DNA of 28,728 nt from an uncultured Bacteroidaceae bacterium (GTDB lineage: Bacteria > Bacteroidota > Bacteroidia > Bacteroidales > Bacteroidaceae): the NCBI GenBank assembly GCA_904501945.1, contig CAJGCU010000021.1, positions 1 to 28,728 on the forward strand, given 5' to 3'. Shown in pieces: positions 7,599 to 15,900 of the stretch. Every line of letters begins with the position of its first letter. Position 1 is the stretch's first letter. The translations under genes and the position numbers were made by a program. The notes beneath the pieces are model-generated. The model saw only the letters and a list, made by a program, of their open reading frames with translations. It made no database searches and was not told where the DNA came from.

Positions 7599-10500
7599 AT
7601 GAAAAAGACACATCCTTACTTGAAAAAGCTACAGATTGTACTTCTCTCTTTATTTTCATTCCTCTTTTCTCAACAGCTTGCTGCTCAAAGCGTCATAAAC
7701 CTTTCAGGCGATTGGCAGTTTCAGATTGACCGCGAAGATAAAGGTGCTTCTGAAGGGTGGTATCAGCCAGACTATCAGATGGAAGATAAAATCACGCTTC
7801 CTGCTTCTATGCCGCAGCGCCTCAAGGGCGATGACATTAGCGTCAACACAAAGTGGATTGCATCGTTGTATGATTCCAGTTACTTTTTCAATCCTTACAT
7901 GAAGAAATATCACAACCCAGGTAAGGACATGAAACTCCAGTTCTTCCTCACTCCCGACAAGCATTATGTGGGCAAGGCGTGGTACAAGAAAACTTTTGTT
8001 CTTCCTGAAACAGAGGAACTTCCGATGTACACCCTCTATCTCGAGCGCCCTCACATCGCAACAGAAGTATGGGTTAATGGCGAGAAGGTTGAACGCATCC
8101 AGAAGTCTTTGTCTGTCCCTCATATCTTCTATCTTTATGGCCTTCTTCAGCCTGGCGAAAACACGATTGCCATCTGTGTTGACAACCATCACGAAACCGT
8201 GAGGGTAGGGCAAGACTCTCATTCCGTCACCGACCAGACCCAAGGCAACTGGAATGGTATTGTTGGCAAAATGGAGCTTCGTCCATTCAATGCGATTGAC
8301 TATGTTGCCGTTTATCCTGACATCGACAGCAAAACAGCGCGCGTACACCTCGAAATGCTTGATTATAAGTCCAATCGACGTGCCACACTTACGTTGAGGG
8401 CTACGGCGTTCAATACGGACAAACAGCACGTTGTTGAAAGTGCTCCTATTGAACTGACAATGAATGATGTGCAAGCGCTCTCAAGAGATGTTGTTTTGCA
8501 AATGGGCGATTCCATGCTGCTGTGGGACGAGTTCAATCCGCAACTCTATAAGCTCGAAGCCGAACTGAAAACAGCTGATGGGCAAGTAAGCCGAAAGGAG
8601 ACTGTTTTCGGCATGCGCAAGATAGAAATCAAGGACAAGATGTTCTATGTGAATGGCAGAGAAGTTCTGTTGCGTGGCACTGTTGAGAACTGCTGCTTCC
8701 CCAATACGGGCTATCCTCCAATGGATGTTGAGTCATGGCTGAAAGTTTTCAAGACCTGTAAGTCATACGGACTCAACCACATGCGTTTCCACAGCTACTG
8801 CCCTCCCGAGGCGGCTTTCATGGCAGCAGACTTGGTGGGTTTCTACCTCCAGCCAGAAGGACCTTCATGGCCGAATCATGGTGTTCGTTTAGGACGAGGC
8901 GAACTCATTGACACCTATCTGATGGATGAGAGCATCGCCATTGTTAATGAGTACGGCAATCACCCTTGCTTCACATTCTTTGCCTTTGGTAATGAGCCTG
9001 CAGGCAATTGGGTGAAGTGGTCCACTGAAAATGTGGCAAAGATGAAGGAATATGACCCTCGCCACCTTTATTGCGGCTTCAGTGTTGGAGGCGGCTGGGC
9101 ATGGCAGCCTGGCAGTGAGTTTGCAGTGAAGGCAGGTGCTCGCGGACTGAATGAGTGGGCAAGAAGAGCCCCTGAGTCTGTGCTCACTTTTGAGAATAAT
9201 ATCTCTATCTATAATGGCAAGGATATGCCGAATACGCCTATCGAAATGCCTTTTGTGAGTCATGAAACAGGGCAGTGGTGCGCCTTCCCGAACTTCGATG
9301 AAATAAGTAAATATACAGGTGTCAACAAGGCAAAAAACTTTGAGATATTTCAGGATTTGCTGAGAGATAACGGCATGGAGTCGCGTGCTCGCCACTTCCT
9401 GATGGCGTCAGGCAAATTGCAGGCAATATGCTATAAGGCAGAAATTGAACGCACGCTACGCACTCCTAAATTTGCTGGTTTCCAGTTGCTTGCACTTAAT
9501 GACTATTCTGGTCAGGGTACGGCGCTTGTTGGATTAACAGATGTGTTCTTCGAAGATAAAGGTTATGTGACCAGCGATAACGTCCGTGAGTTCTGTTCGC
9601 CGATTGTTCCTTTGGCCAAACTGCCCAAATTCACTTATCAGAATGATGAGGTGTTTGAGGCTTCTATCGAGCTGAGCCAGTATTCAGAGAGGGAAATCAA
9701 AGGAGCCAAGCCACATTGGGTGATATACAAAGAACCTAAAAAGCAAGGAAATGTCATGTTGCTCAATATGGAAGCGCCTTTTGCTTTTGGCGACCTTCCC
9801 GTCCGCGACCTGCCGATAGGGGGCAACATTGACTTGGGCAAAATCACCGTACCATTGTCCGGCATCAAGGAACCGACCAAGATGACGCTTGCCGTGACAA
9901 TTCCTGGCACAGATGCGAGAAACCATTGGGATTTCTGGGTCTATCCGTCTGAGCCTTCTGGAAAAGTAAAGTACCAGAAAAAGACCTGGCTGCCCAAAGG
10001 CGTCTATGTGACGGACTCTTTGGATTCAAAGGCATTGAAGACCTTGAAGAAAGGTGGGAAGGTGCTTATCTGTGCAGCAGGGAAAGTGACTTACGGAAAA
10101 GAAGTCGTGCAGCAGTTTACTCCAGTCTTCTGGAACACGTCATGGTTCAAGATGCGACCTCCGCACACGACAGGCATTTTTGTCGAGAATACCCATCCCA
10201 TATTTGACCTTTTCCCAACCGATTACCATTCAGATCTGCAGTGGTGGGAACTTGTCAATCGCGCTCAGGTCATGCAATTTACAGATTTCCCAACCGATTT
10301 TCAGCCTTTGGTGCAGAGCATCGACACATGGTTCATCTCACGCAAAATTGGTATGCTCTTCGAAGCCAATGTGGGAAAAGGTAAGTTGGTGATGACTACG
10401 ATGGATATTGCCAACAATCTTGATAAACGCATTGTCGCTCGTCAGATGCGAGAATCCATCCTCGCCTATATGCAGTCGGAACAGTTCAGTCCACAATGGA

Positions 10501-10625
10501 CGCTTGATGTTCAATTGGTTGCAGACCTTTTCACCAAGGTTGCAGGTAATGTGAATATGTTTACAAAAGATTCTCCAGATGAATTGAAACCGGCATTGAA
10601 TGCCCCAGCTTCCCAGAAAAAATGA
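7599..10625 (+). CDS. Secreted GH2 glycoside hydrolase (beta-galactosidase/beta-glucuronidase superfamily)
   Basis: From the ATG at 7599 the protein has 1008 residues with a signal peptide ending near 'FSQQLAAQ'. Order of domains: jelly-roll sugar-binding domain ('NLSGDWQFQIDRED', 'AWYKKTFVLPE', 'VWVNGEKV', about 30-220), Ig-like domain (about 225-335), then a TIM barrel starting at 'FYVNGREVLLRGTVENC'. The acid/base Glu is in 'FFAFGNEPAGNW' (E466) and the likely nucleophile in 'FVSHETGQWCAF' (E556). After the barrel there is a long extra region with beta-rich segments and a part (about 800-980) resembling a class-I amidotransferase/ThuA-like fold. GH2 covers several exo-beta-glycosidases, so the sugar is not fixed by sequence; the CE12 and GH105 neighbours suggest an RG-I side-chain residue. 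It overlaps the CE12 gene by 4 nt. Confidence 0.88.
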   Translation: MKKTHPYLKKLQIVLLSLFSFLFSQQLAAQSVINLSGDWQFQIDREDKGASEGWYQPDYQMEDKITLPASMPQRLKGDDISVNTKWIASLYDSSYFFNPYMKKYHNPGKDMKLQFFLTPDKHYVGKAWYKKTFVLPETEELPMYTLYLERPHIATEVWVNGEKVERIQKSLSVPHIFYLYGLLQPGENTIAICVDNHHETVRVGQDSHSVTDQTQGNWNGIVGKMELRPFNAIDYVAVYPDIDSKTARVHLEMLDYKSNRRATLTLRATAFNTDKQHVVESAPIELTMNDVQALSRDVVLQMGDSMLLWDEFNPQLYKLEAELKTADGQVSRKETVFGMRKIEIKDKMFYVNGREVLLRGTVENCCFPNTGYPPMDVESWLKVFKTCKSYGLNHMRFHSYCPPEAAFMAADLVGFYLQPEGPSWPNHGVRLGRGELIDTYLMDESIAIVNEYGNHPCFTFFAFGNEPAGNWVKWSTENVAKMKEYDPRHLYCGFSVGGGWAWQPGSEFAVKAGARGLNEWARRAPESVLTFENNISIYNGKDMPNTPIEMPFVSHETGQWCAFPNFDEISKYTGVNKAKNFEIFQDLLRDNGMESRARHFLMASGKLQAICYKAEIERTLRTPKFAGFQLLALNDYSGQGTALVGLTDVFFEDKGYVTSDNVREFCSPIVPLAKLPKFTYQNDEVFEASIELSQYSEREIKGAKPHWVIYKEPKKQGNVMLLNMEAPFAFGDLPVRDLPIGGNIDLGKITVPLSGIKEPTKMTLAVTIPGTDARNHWDFWVYPSEPSGKVKYQKKTWLPKGVYVTDSLDSKALKTLKKGGKVLICAAGKVTYGKEVVQQFTPVFWNTSWFKMRPPHTTGIFVENTHPIFDLFPTDYHSDLQWWELVNRAQVMQFTDFPTDFQPLVQSIDTWFISRKIGMLFEANVGKGKLVMTTMDIANNLDKRIVARQMRESILAYMQSEQFSPQWTLDVQLVADLFTKVAGNVNMFTKDSPDELKPALNAPASQKK

Positions 10626-11941
10626 AACTGAATAAAAGATTATTGATTGCGATAGGAGCAATGGTGGAAAGTTTGCTCTTTTTGCCCCTTGTAGCCCAAA
10701 CCTATTCTTTTGATGGGCGAGACAAGTCTGCTATTCAGGTAGCTCAAACGGACAATTATACTCAGGAAAGAGGCTATGGATATGATTTTCAGCAGCTCGT
10801 GGGAGAGGCAAAGGCGCATCAAAATGGCACTTTCCGTTTGTCGGATGACCTCTTTTATTTCTCTGTCTCTGTGCCTGATGGCAACTACAAGGTAACGATT
10901 ACGGTTGGTTCGAAAAAAAGAAGAGCTCATACCACCGTGCGTGCAGAATCTCGTCGCTTGTTTGTTCAAGATGCAGAAACGAAAAAAGGCGAATTCAAAA
11001 CCTATACTTTCGTGGTCAATAAACGCAACACCGTCATTCAGCTTCCTGACGGCAAAACAGATCGTGTGCGTATTAAGAAACGGGAAGAGACAAAATTGAA
11101 CTGGGACGATAAACTAACGATAGAGGTGAATGGCAACGCGCCAGCCGTTTCGTCTATTGCGATAGAGCCTGCTCCTCATGTTCCAACCCTTTGGCTTTGT
11201 GGAAATTCTACGGTTGTTGATCAGGATTATGAACCTTGGGCATCGTGGGGGCAGATGATAACTCGTTGGTTCACAGAACAGGTGGCTGTGTCAAACTATG
11301 CGGAAAGCGGCGAGACGGCCACGTCCTTTATTGCTGCTGGACGTCTGAAAAAAATCGTGTCTGTGATGAAGCCGGGCGACTACATTTTCATGGAATTTGG
11401 GCATAACGACCAAAAAGAAAAACGTGCAGGGAGTGGGGCGTTCTACAACTATGCATATGCCCTCAAGCAGTTTGTCGATGAGGCTCGTTCCAAAGGAGTG
11501 ACCCCTATTTTTGTAACTCCGACTCAGCGTCGCTCGTTCGATGGCAATGGCAAGATTCTTGATACGCACGCCAACTATCCTGATGCAATGCGATGGGTGG
11601 CAAAAGACCTTGAAGTTCAGCTGATAGACCTTCATGCAATGACACGTGTTTTCTATGAAACATTGGGAGTGGAAGATAGTAAACGTGCTTTCGTTCACTA
11701 TCCGTCAAGGACATTCCCAGGACAACTCAAAGCCTTTGAGGACAACACCCATTTTAATCCGTATGGGGCATTCGAAATTTCCAAGATGGTCGTCGAAGGT
11801 ATCAAGTCACTCCAGCTTCCTCTCGTGCAGCATCTTCGTGATGACTATAGGACTTTTGCTCCTTCCGCTCCTGATGATTGGCGTATCTTCCATTGGAATG
11901 TATCTCCGTTTACCGACACCATCAAGCCTGACGGAAATTGA
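10622..11941 (+). CDS. CE12 rhamnogalacturonan acetylesterase (SGNH/GDSL hydrolase)
   Basis: The enzyme is expected to remove acetyl groups from galacturonic acid in rhamnogalacturonan I, exposing the chain to lyases. The 439-aa protein has a signal peptide (to about 'LFLPLVAQ') and an N-terminal beta-rich domain (about 27-175: 'YSFDGRDKS', 'DGNYKVTITVGS'), as in YesY-like enzymes. The SGNH domain follows: 'LWLCGNSTVVDQDYEPWASWGQ' split across block I (Ser196), 'NYAESGETATSF' (Gly230), 'FMEFGHNDQK' (Asn262) and 'EDNTHFNPYGAFEISK' (Asp374, His377). All four catalytic blocks are present. The ATG overlaps the GH2 stop (ATGA), a typical sign of translational coupling. Confidence 0.92.
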   Translation: MKLNKRLLIAIGAMVESLLFLPLVAQTYSFDGRDKSAIQVAQTDNYTQERGYGYDFQQLVGEAKAHQNGTFRLSDDLFYFSVSVPDGNYKVTITVGSKKRRAHTTVRAESRRLFVQDAETKKGEFKTYTFVVNKRNTVIQLPDGKTDRVRIKKREETKLNWDDKLTIEVNGNAPAVSSIAIEPAPHVPTLWLCGNSTVVDQDYEPWASWGQMITRWFTEQVAVSNYAESGETATSFIAAGRLKKIVSVMKPGDYIFMEFGHNDQKEKRAGSGAFYNYAYALKQFVDEARSKGVTPIFVTPTQRRSFDGNGKILDTHANYPDAMRWVAKDLEVQLIDLHAMTRVFYETLGVEDSKRAFVHYPSRTFPGQLKAFEDNTHFNPYGAFEISKMVVEGIKSLQLPLVQHLRDDYRTFAPSAPDDWRIFHWNVSPFTDTIKPDGN

Positions 11942-12050
11942 TACATTCCTTTCTTACATAAACACCGTGTGCATGATATTTAAGACACCGCTTTTGAAAT
12001 ATTTTGTACACGGTTTTTCAGATATTATGTTGGCGGTGGGGCAGTTTGGT

Positions 12051-12130
12051 GGTTATGCGGTTGTACGGTTATGTGGTTGCTTTATTACTCAACCGTACAA
12101 CCTCATAATCCCATAACCTCAAAAACCTCA
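12051..12130. repeat. Inverted array of octamers forming a long hairpin
   Basis: Left arm: GGTTATGC, GGTTGTAC, GGTTATGT, GGTTGCTT (12051-12082). Right arm: AACCGTAC, AACCTCAT, AATCCCAT, AACCTCAA, AACCTCAA (12091-12130). Both keep an exact 8-bp period. GGTTGTACGGTT (12059-12070) pairs perfectly with AACCGTACAACC (12091-12102), and GGTTATG (12051-12057) pairs with CATAACC (12112-12118). The hairpin could end the CE12 transcript, but no T-run follows. Confidence 0.8.
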
Positions 12131-12134
12131 AAAT

Positions 12135-12166
12135 ATTTCTGCTTTTCACATTTTTTTTGTATATTT
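12135..12166 (+). promoter_or_regulatory. Promoter of the exopolysaccharide operon
   Basis: TTTC at 12135-12138, 20 bases, then TATATTTG at 12159-12166, a good match to TTTG / TAnnTTTG. The first gene starts at 12371, giving a leader of about 200 nt, long enough to hold a regulatory element. Confidence 0.6.
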
Positions 12167-12354
12167 GAACTTGAATTTTGTAAAAACGCAGTTGCTACGT
12201 GTTTTTTGCAAGACTAAATAGAGTTAAGCTTTTTTCTAACGTCCTAATTAATAGATTTTTATATAAATTGGGATGAAGTGAAGGTATGCTCTGTCGCGAA
12301 CATTGTTAAAATGTAAGCATTGAAAAAATACAGAGTATTCAGAGTTAATAAAAG

Positions 12355-12368
12355 TTAAAAATTAAAAA
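12355..12368. repeat. Two heptamers next to the Wza-like start codon
   Basis: TTAAAAA occurs twice in register (12355-12361, 12362-12368), two bases before the ATG at 12371. AT-rich leaders are normal in Bacteroidota, so alone this is weak; it resembles the tandem leaders of three other genes in the window. Confidence 0.5.
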
Positions 12369-12370
12369 TA

Positions 12371-13138
12371 ATGAAGCATTCTTATTTCTCTTTTGGTTTG
12401 CTTGTTGCAACCATTGTGGCAGTATTAAGTTCCTGCTCCACACCTAAGGACATTGCTTATTTTCAAGATTTCAACATGGGTAAGTCTATCGTAGTGCAGA
12501 ACCCTGTTGAAATTAAGTTCAAGGCAGATGACGAAATCCGTATCCTGGTTAGTGCGGAGAGAGAAGAACTGGCCAAGCAGTTTACCCTCTCTTCTGGAGC
12601 AAGTTCAGGTGAAGATGGTTCGCGTTACACCATTGACTCCGAAGGCTGCATTCGTTTCCCCTTGCTGGGTAAGATTCATGTGGCTGGCTTGAACCGTCAG
12701 GAACTTCAAGAGACGATACGTGAACAGATTATAGAAAAAGGTTTGATTCGCGATCCTATCGTGACCGTCGATTACTCCAACCTATATGTGATTGTGTTGG
12801 GTGATGTGGGTACAGGACGTGTGCTCATCGACCGCGACAAATTCACCCTTCTTGATGCGTTAGGTGCTTCCGGCGACCTTAAAATTACAGGTCAGCGTAC
12901 CAATGTGAAAGTGATACGTGAGAACTACGGTAAGAAAACGGCATACGAGGTGAATCTCTGTTCTGCAGAAGACCTGTATTCTTCTCCTGTGTATTATTTG
13001 CAGCAGAACGATGTCATCTATGTAGAAATGAACAAGAAAGAGAAGCGCAACGCAACTGTTAACGGCAACTCGACCGTGCAGCCTGCCTTCTGGATGTCTC
13101 TTGCCTCCTTCCTTGTTGGTGTAACCAACTGGTTCTGA
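12371..13138 (+). CDS. Wza-like polysaccharide export lipoprotein
   Basis: This is the outer-membrane export component that works with the Wzc-like kinase encoded next. The 255-aa protein has a lipoprotein signal ('AVLSSC', Cys22), 'STPKDIAYFQDF' typical of Bacteroidota members, the polysaccharide-export domain ('IKFKADDEIRILVSA' to 'DPIVTVDYSN', about 50-140) and one SLBB-like domain ('YVIVLGDVGTGRVLIDRDKFTLLDAL', about 141-220, split here as two motifs: YVIVLGDVGTG and KFTLLDALGASGDL). It ends with a hydrophobic helix ('FWMSLASFLVGVTNWF') that could insert in the membrane. It is shorter than E. coli Wza (one SLBB unit instead of several), as is usual in this phylum. First gene of the locus. 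Confidence 0.92.
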   Translation: MKHSYFSFGLLVATIVAVLSSCSTPKDIAYFQDFNMGKSIVVQNPVEIKFKADDEIRILVSAEREELAKQFTLSSGASSGEDGSRYTIDSEGCIRFPLLGKIHVAGLNRQELQETIREQIIEKGLIRDPIVTVDYSNLYVIVLGDVGTGRVLIDRDKFTLLDALGASGDLKITGQRTNVKVIRENYGKKTAYEVNLCSAEDLYSSPVYYLQQNDVIYVEMNKKEKRNATVNGNSTVQPAFWMSLASFLVGVTNWF

Positions 13139-13171
13139 AATATTAAAGACAGTTCTCAATAGTTTTCGTCA

Positions 13172-13196
13172 AACTTTCAACTCTTAACTTTCAACT
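13172..13196. repeat. Heptamer repeat directly before the Wzc-like start codon
   Basis: AACTTTC, AACTCTT, AACTTTC and AACT follow each other with a 7-bp period and run straight into the ATG at 13197. The 11-mer AACTTTCAACT is thus repeated exactly, 14 bases apart (13172 and 13186). This fills about half of the 58-nt gap between the export genes. Confidence 0.75.
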
Positions 13197-15677
13197 ATGT
13201 TACCTCTCAATAATCAGACTCCTATGCAGACACATCAGCAAGCAGCAGGAACAGCCCAGATAGCCAAGAGCAACTCAGCCTATCTGAAAGTGCTTGATAT
13301 GCTTATGGTGTTTGCTTCCAAGTGGTATTGGTTCATCATCTGCCTGCTTATAGCGCTGGCCGCATGCTATTTCTATCTGGCCATGACTCCGCCTGTTTAT
13401 ACTCGTTCCGCATCTATTTTGATTAAGAACGAGGCGCAGTCAGCCACATCCGACATGAAGTTTTTGGAAAACAGTGTCGATGTCAACAATGAGTTGTTCA
13501 CCCTCAAGTCACCCAATATCGCCAAGGCGGCAGTGCTCAGTCTCCACCTTGAGATTCGCTGTTTTGCTCAGGGACGTTTCCATGAGGAAGCCATCTATGG
13601 CACGCGGTTAGGAGTGCAGTTCATGCCTTTGGACCTGAATGACTTGGAGACGGCTGAATTCTTCTTCGAATTGAAGAAAGATGGTACTTTCATCATGGAC
13701 AACTTCTCTCGCAATGGAATGCCTGTAGCAGGAGCACTCCGTGGAAAAGTGGGGCAGACTATCAAGTCTCCAATTGGCAATATCGAGGTAAAGAAAACAC
13801 CTAATTATCAGCCACATGAGATAGCTTTGCGAGTGGAACGAGTATCCATTTCAGAAGCAGTCAATCATACCATTTCCAACTTGAGCGTCAGTGCAGTCAG
13901 CGAAATGTCAACCATCATCAACCTCTCCTATAACGATGAGGACCCGCAGCGTGCAGAAGACGTGATTTCCACCATCATTGCCACCTATAATGCCAACTGG
14001 GTTGAAGACAGCAACCGCAAGTCTGTTTCAACTTCAGAGTTTATTGATGAGCGTTTGAGCATCATTGAGCGTGACCTCGGGAATGTGGAAAATGACATTT
14101 CAGAATTTAAGTCAGCTAACCTGATTCCTGCCAGCAGCAGCGATGTGGCAAGCATCTATGTGGGACAGGCATCTACGGCAACAGCGCAGACTACCGAAAT
14201 CAACAACCAGCTCCTGATGGCACGCTATGTGCGTAACTATCTGACCAATGAGGCCAATAAATACACGTTGATTCCAGCCAACCAGGGTGTCAATAGTCCG
14301 AATATCAGCGGACAGATTACCGAATACAATACGCTGCTTTTATCTCGCAATAACCTATTGAGTGCCAGCTCGCTGCAGAATCCTCTCATTCAGGAAAAAG
14401 ACTTGCAGCTGGAAGAGCTTCGCAATGCGCTTATCGCTTCTGTTGACAATCACATCGCTTCTCTGAATGTGGAACTTCGTTCGGCACAGGCCATTCGCGG
14501 ACAAGCCAACAGCAAGATTGCTTCTTCGCCTTCACAGTCCAAGTATCTGCTCTCGGTAGAGCGTCAGCAGAAGGTAAAAGAAAGTTTGTATCTCTACCTG
14601 CTCCAGAAGCGCGAGGAAAATGAGCTGTCACGAGCATTTACAGCCTACAACACCCGTGTCATCACCTCTGCATCAGGTTCAAACATTCCGACATTCCCTG
14701 TTCCTAAGACCGTTTGGTTGATTGGCATTATCTTTGGTCTTGCTATTCCAGGTGTCATCATCTTCCTGCTCGAAACCATCAACAACAAGGTGCGTGGGCG
14801 TCGTGACCTCAATGAGTTGACCATTCCGTTCATAGGAGAAATTCCGATGTATCGCCATCACCGTACATGGAAAGAGAAGCTTTTTGGTCCTTGGGTAAAG
14901 TTGGGCCGAAACTTGAAATCGCTGATTCTCCGTACCACGCCGAAGGAAGACAAGACACTGCATATTCTGGTGAAGGACCATTCACGAAATGTCATCAACG
15001 AAGCCTTCCGCGTGATACGTACCAACATTGAGTTTATGACGGCGAAAGGCGGACGTGGCAAAGTCATCATGCTCACATCGTTCGATCCAAACTCAGGAAA
15101 GACTTTCGTGGTGACCAACCTGATTACGTCCTTCGCCATCAAGAAGCAGAAAGTGCTGGCAATCGACCTCGACCTTCGTAAGTCATCATTGTCAGCCATG
15201 GTTAATAAACCAAAGATTGGTATTTCTGACTACTTGTCTGGTGTGACCGACAGTTTCGATGATATCGTCATTCGCGATGCTACTCATCGTTATCTGGATA
15301 TTGTTCCCGTAGGAACGGTGCCTCCAAACCCGACAGAACTTTTGTTTGACGACCGTCTGGCAGAACTTCTGGAAAAGCTGCGTGATGAATATGCCTACAT
15401 CATCCTCGACTGTCCGCCAATTGAGATAGTGGCCGATGCCACCATCGTTGGACGCAATGCTGACGCCACGCTGTTCGTCATCCGTGCCGAAGTGCTTGAC
15501 CGAAGCCTTCTTCCTGATATTCAGAAGTATTATGACGAAGGGAAATTGCCAAAGATGTCTCTCATACTCAACGGTACAACAGATGCCTTCTCTTATTATG
15601 GCAACCATCGTTATGGTTCACGCTATGGTTATTACGGAGGTTCATCTTATGGTGGATATACAAAGGACGATGATTGA
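13197..15677 (+). CDS. Wzc-like chain-length regulator with BY-kinase domain
   Basis: An inner-membrane co-polymerase and tyrosine autokinase that sets chain length and drives export with the Wza-like protein. In 826 residues: transmembrane helix 1 (about 44-63), a Wzz-type periplasmic domain with coiled-coil segments (about 64-500), transmembrane helix 2 (about 505-528), then a cytoplasmic kinase. The kinase has Walker A 'SFDPNSGKTFVVTN' (K635), Walker A' 'LAIDLDLRKS' (D657, D659) and Walker B 'YIILDCPPIEIV' (D738). The C-terminal tail holds eight tyrosines in its last 27 residues ('YYGNHRYGSRYGYYGG...'), the autophosphorylation cluster. Membrane and kinase parts are fused, as in E. coli Wzc. 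A heptamer repeat touches its start codon. Confidence 0.95.
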   Translation: MLPLNNQTPMQTHQQAAGTAQIAKSNSAYLKVLDMLMVFASKWYWFIICLLIALAACYFYLAMTPPVYTRSASILIKNEAQSATSDMKFLENSVDVNNELFTLKSPNIAKAAVLSLHLEIRCFAQGRFHEEAIYGTRLGVQFMPLDLNDLETAEFFFELKKDGTFIMDNFSRNGMPVAGALRGKVGQTIKSPIGNIEVKKTPNYQPHEIALRVERVSISEAVNHTISNLSVSAVSEMSTIINLSYNDEDPQRAEDVISTIIATYNANWVEDSNRKSVSTSEFIDERLSIIERDLGNVENDISEFKSANLIPASSSDVASIYVGQASTATAQTTEINNQLLMARYVRNYLTNEANKYTLIPANQGVNSPNISGQITEYNTLLLSRNNLLSASSLQNPLIQEKDLQLEELRNALIASVDNHIASLNVELRSAQAIRGQANSKIASSPSQSKYLLSVERQQKVKESLYLYLLQKREENELSRAFTAYNTRVITSASGSNIPTFPVPKTVWLIGIIFGLAIPGVIIFLLETINNKVRGRRDLNELTIPFIGEIPMYRHHRTWKEKLFGPWVKLGRNLKSLILRTTPKEDKTLHILVKDHSRNVINEAFRVIRTNIEFMTAKGGRGKVIMLTSFDPNSGKTFVVTNLITSFAIKKQKVLAIDLDLRKSSLSAMVNKPKIGISDYLSGVTDSFDDIVIRDATHRYLDIVPVGTVPPNPTELLFDDRLAELLEKLRDEYAYIILDCPPIEIVADATIVGRNADATLFVIRAEVLDRSLLPDIQKYYDEGKLPKMSLILNGTTDAFSYYGNHRYGSRYGYYGGSSYGGYTKDDD

Positions 15678-15712
15678 TTTTAGAAAGTAAATCGCAAGTA
15701 CATCTTGTTGCT

Positions 15713-15807
15713 TCTCACAGATTTCACGGATATGAGCCTTGCGCGGCTCTTTAGAAAACCAGTTGAAGTCGGCAACATAAATCTGTGTAATCCGTACTAT
15801 CCGTGAG
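15713..15807 (+). repeat. CACRGAT-arm repeat, copy at 15.7 kb
   Basis: Starts TCTCACAGAT and ends ATCCGTGAGA. The left arm has two 9-mers (CACAGATTT, CACGGATAT); the right arm has three ATCYGTG-type units, the middle one ATCCGTA. Between them lie GAGCC-TTGCGC-GGCTC and GTTGA-AGTCG-GCAAC. A fragment of another arm (CTCACAG) follows at 15830-15836. Confidence 0.85.
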
Positions 15808-15877
15808 AAAAATAGAACTTGTGGTTTACTCTCACAGAAAATAAAAAAACCTTTCTTCTTAACAAAATTCTAATTAG

Positions 15878-15895
15878 AACTATAAAAACTATAAA
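15878..15895. repeat. Tandem 9-mer in the leader of the first glycosyltransferase gene
   Basis: AACTATAAA twice in register (15878-15886 and 15887-15895), five bases before the ATG at 15901. Confidence 0.6.
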
Positions 15896-15900
15896 ATAAA

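Larger units (their letters stand above)
11942..12370. other. Intergenic region: inverted octamer array, promoter and long leader of the polysaccharide locus
   Basis: No gene is credible in these 429 bases. They contain the inverted octamer array (12051-12130), the polysaccharide promoter (12135-12166) and a leader of about 200 nt. The leader is AT-rich and has only weak hairpins, for example around 12184-12208. No UpxY/UpxZ-like regulator gene is present. Confidence 0.6.

Noticed and set aside
7526..7729. Small plus-strand frame before and inside the GH2 start
   Set aside because: It lies across the promoter and the signal peptide of the GH2 gene in a different frame, and the protein looks like nothing known.
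15713..15807. The CACRGAT repeat as an intrinsic terminator
   Set aside because: The outer arms are followed by A-runs on the plus strand, and on the minus strand the T-run is before, not after, the stem. Termination by other means is not excluded.
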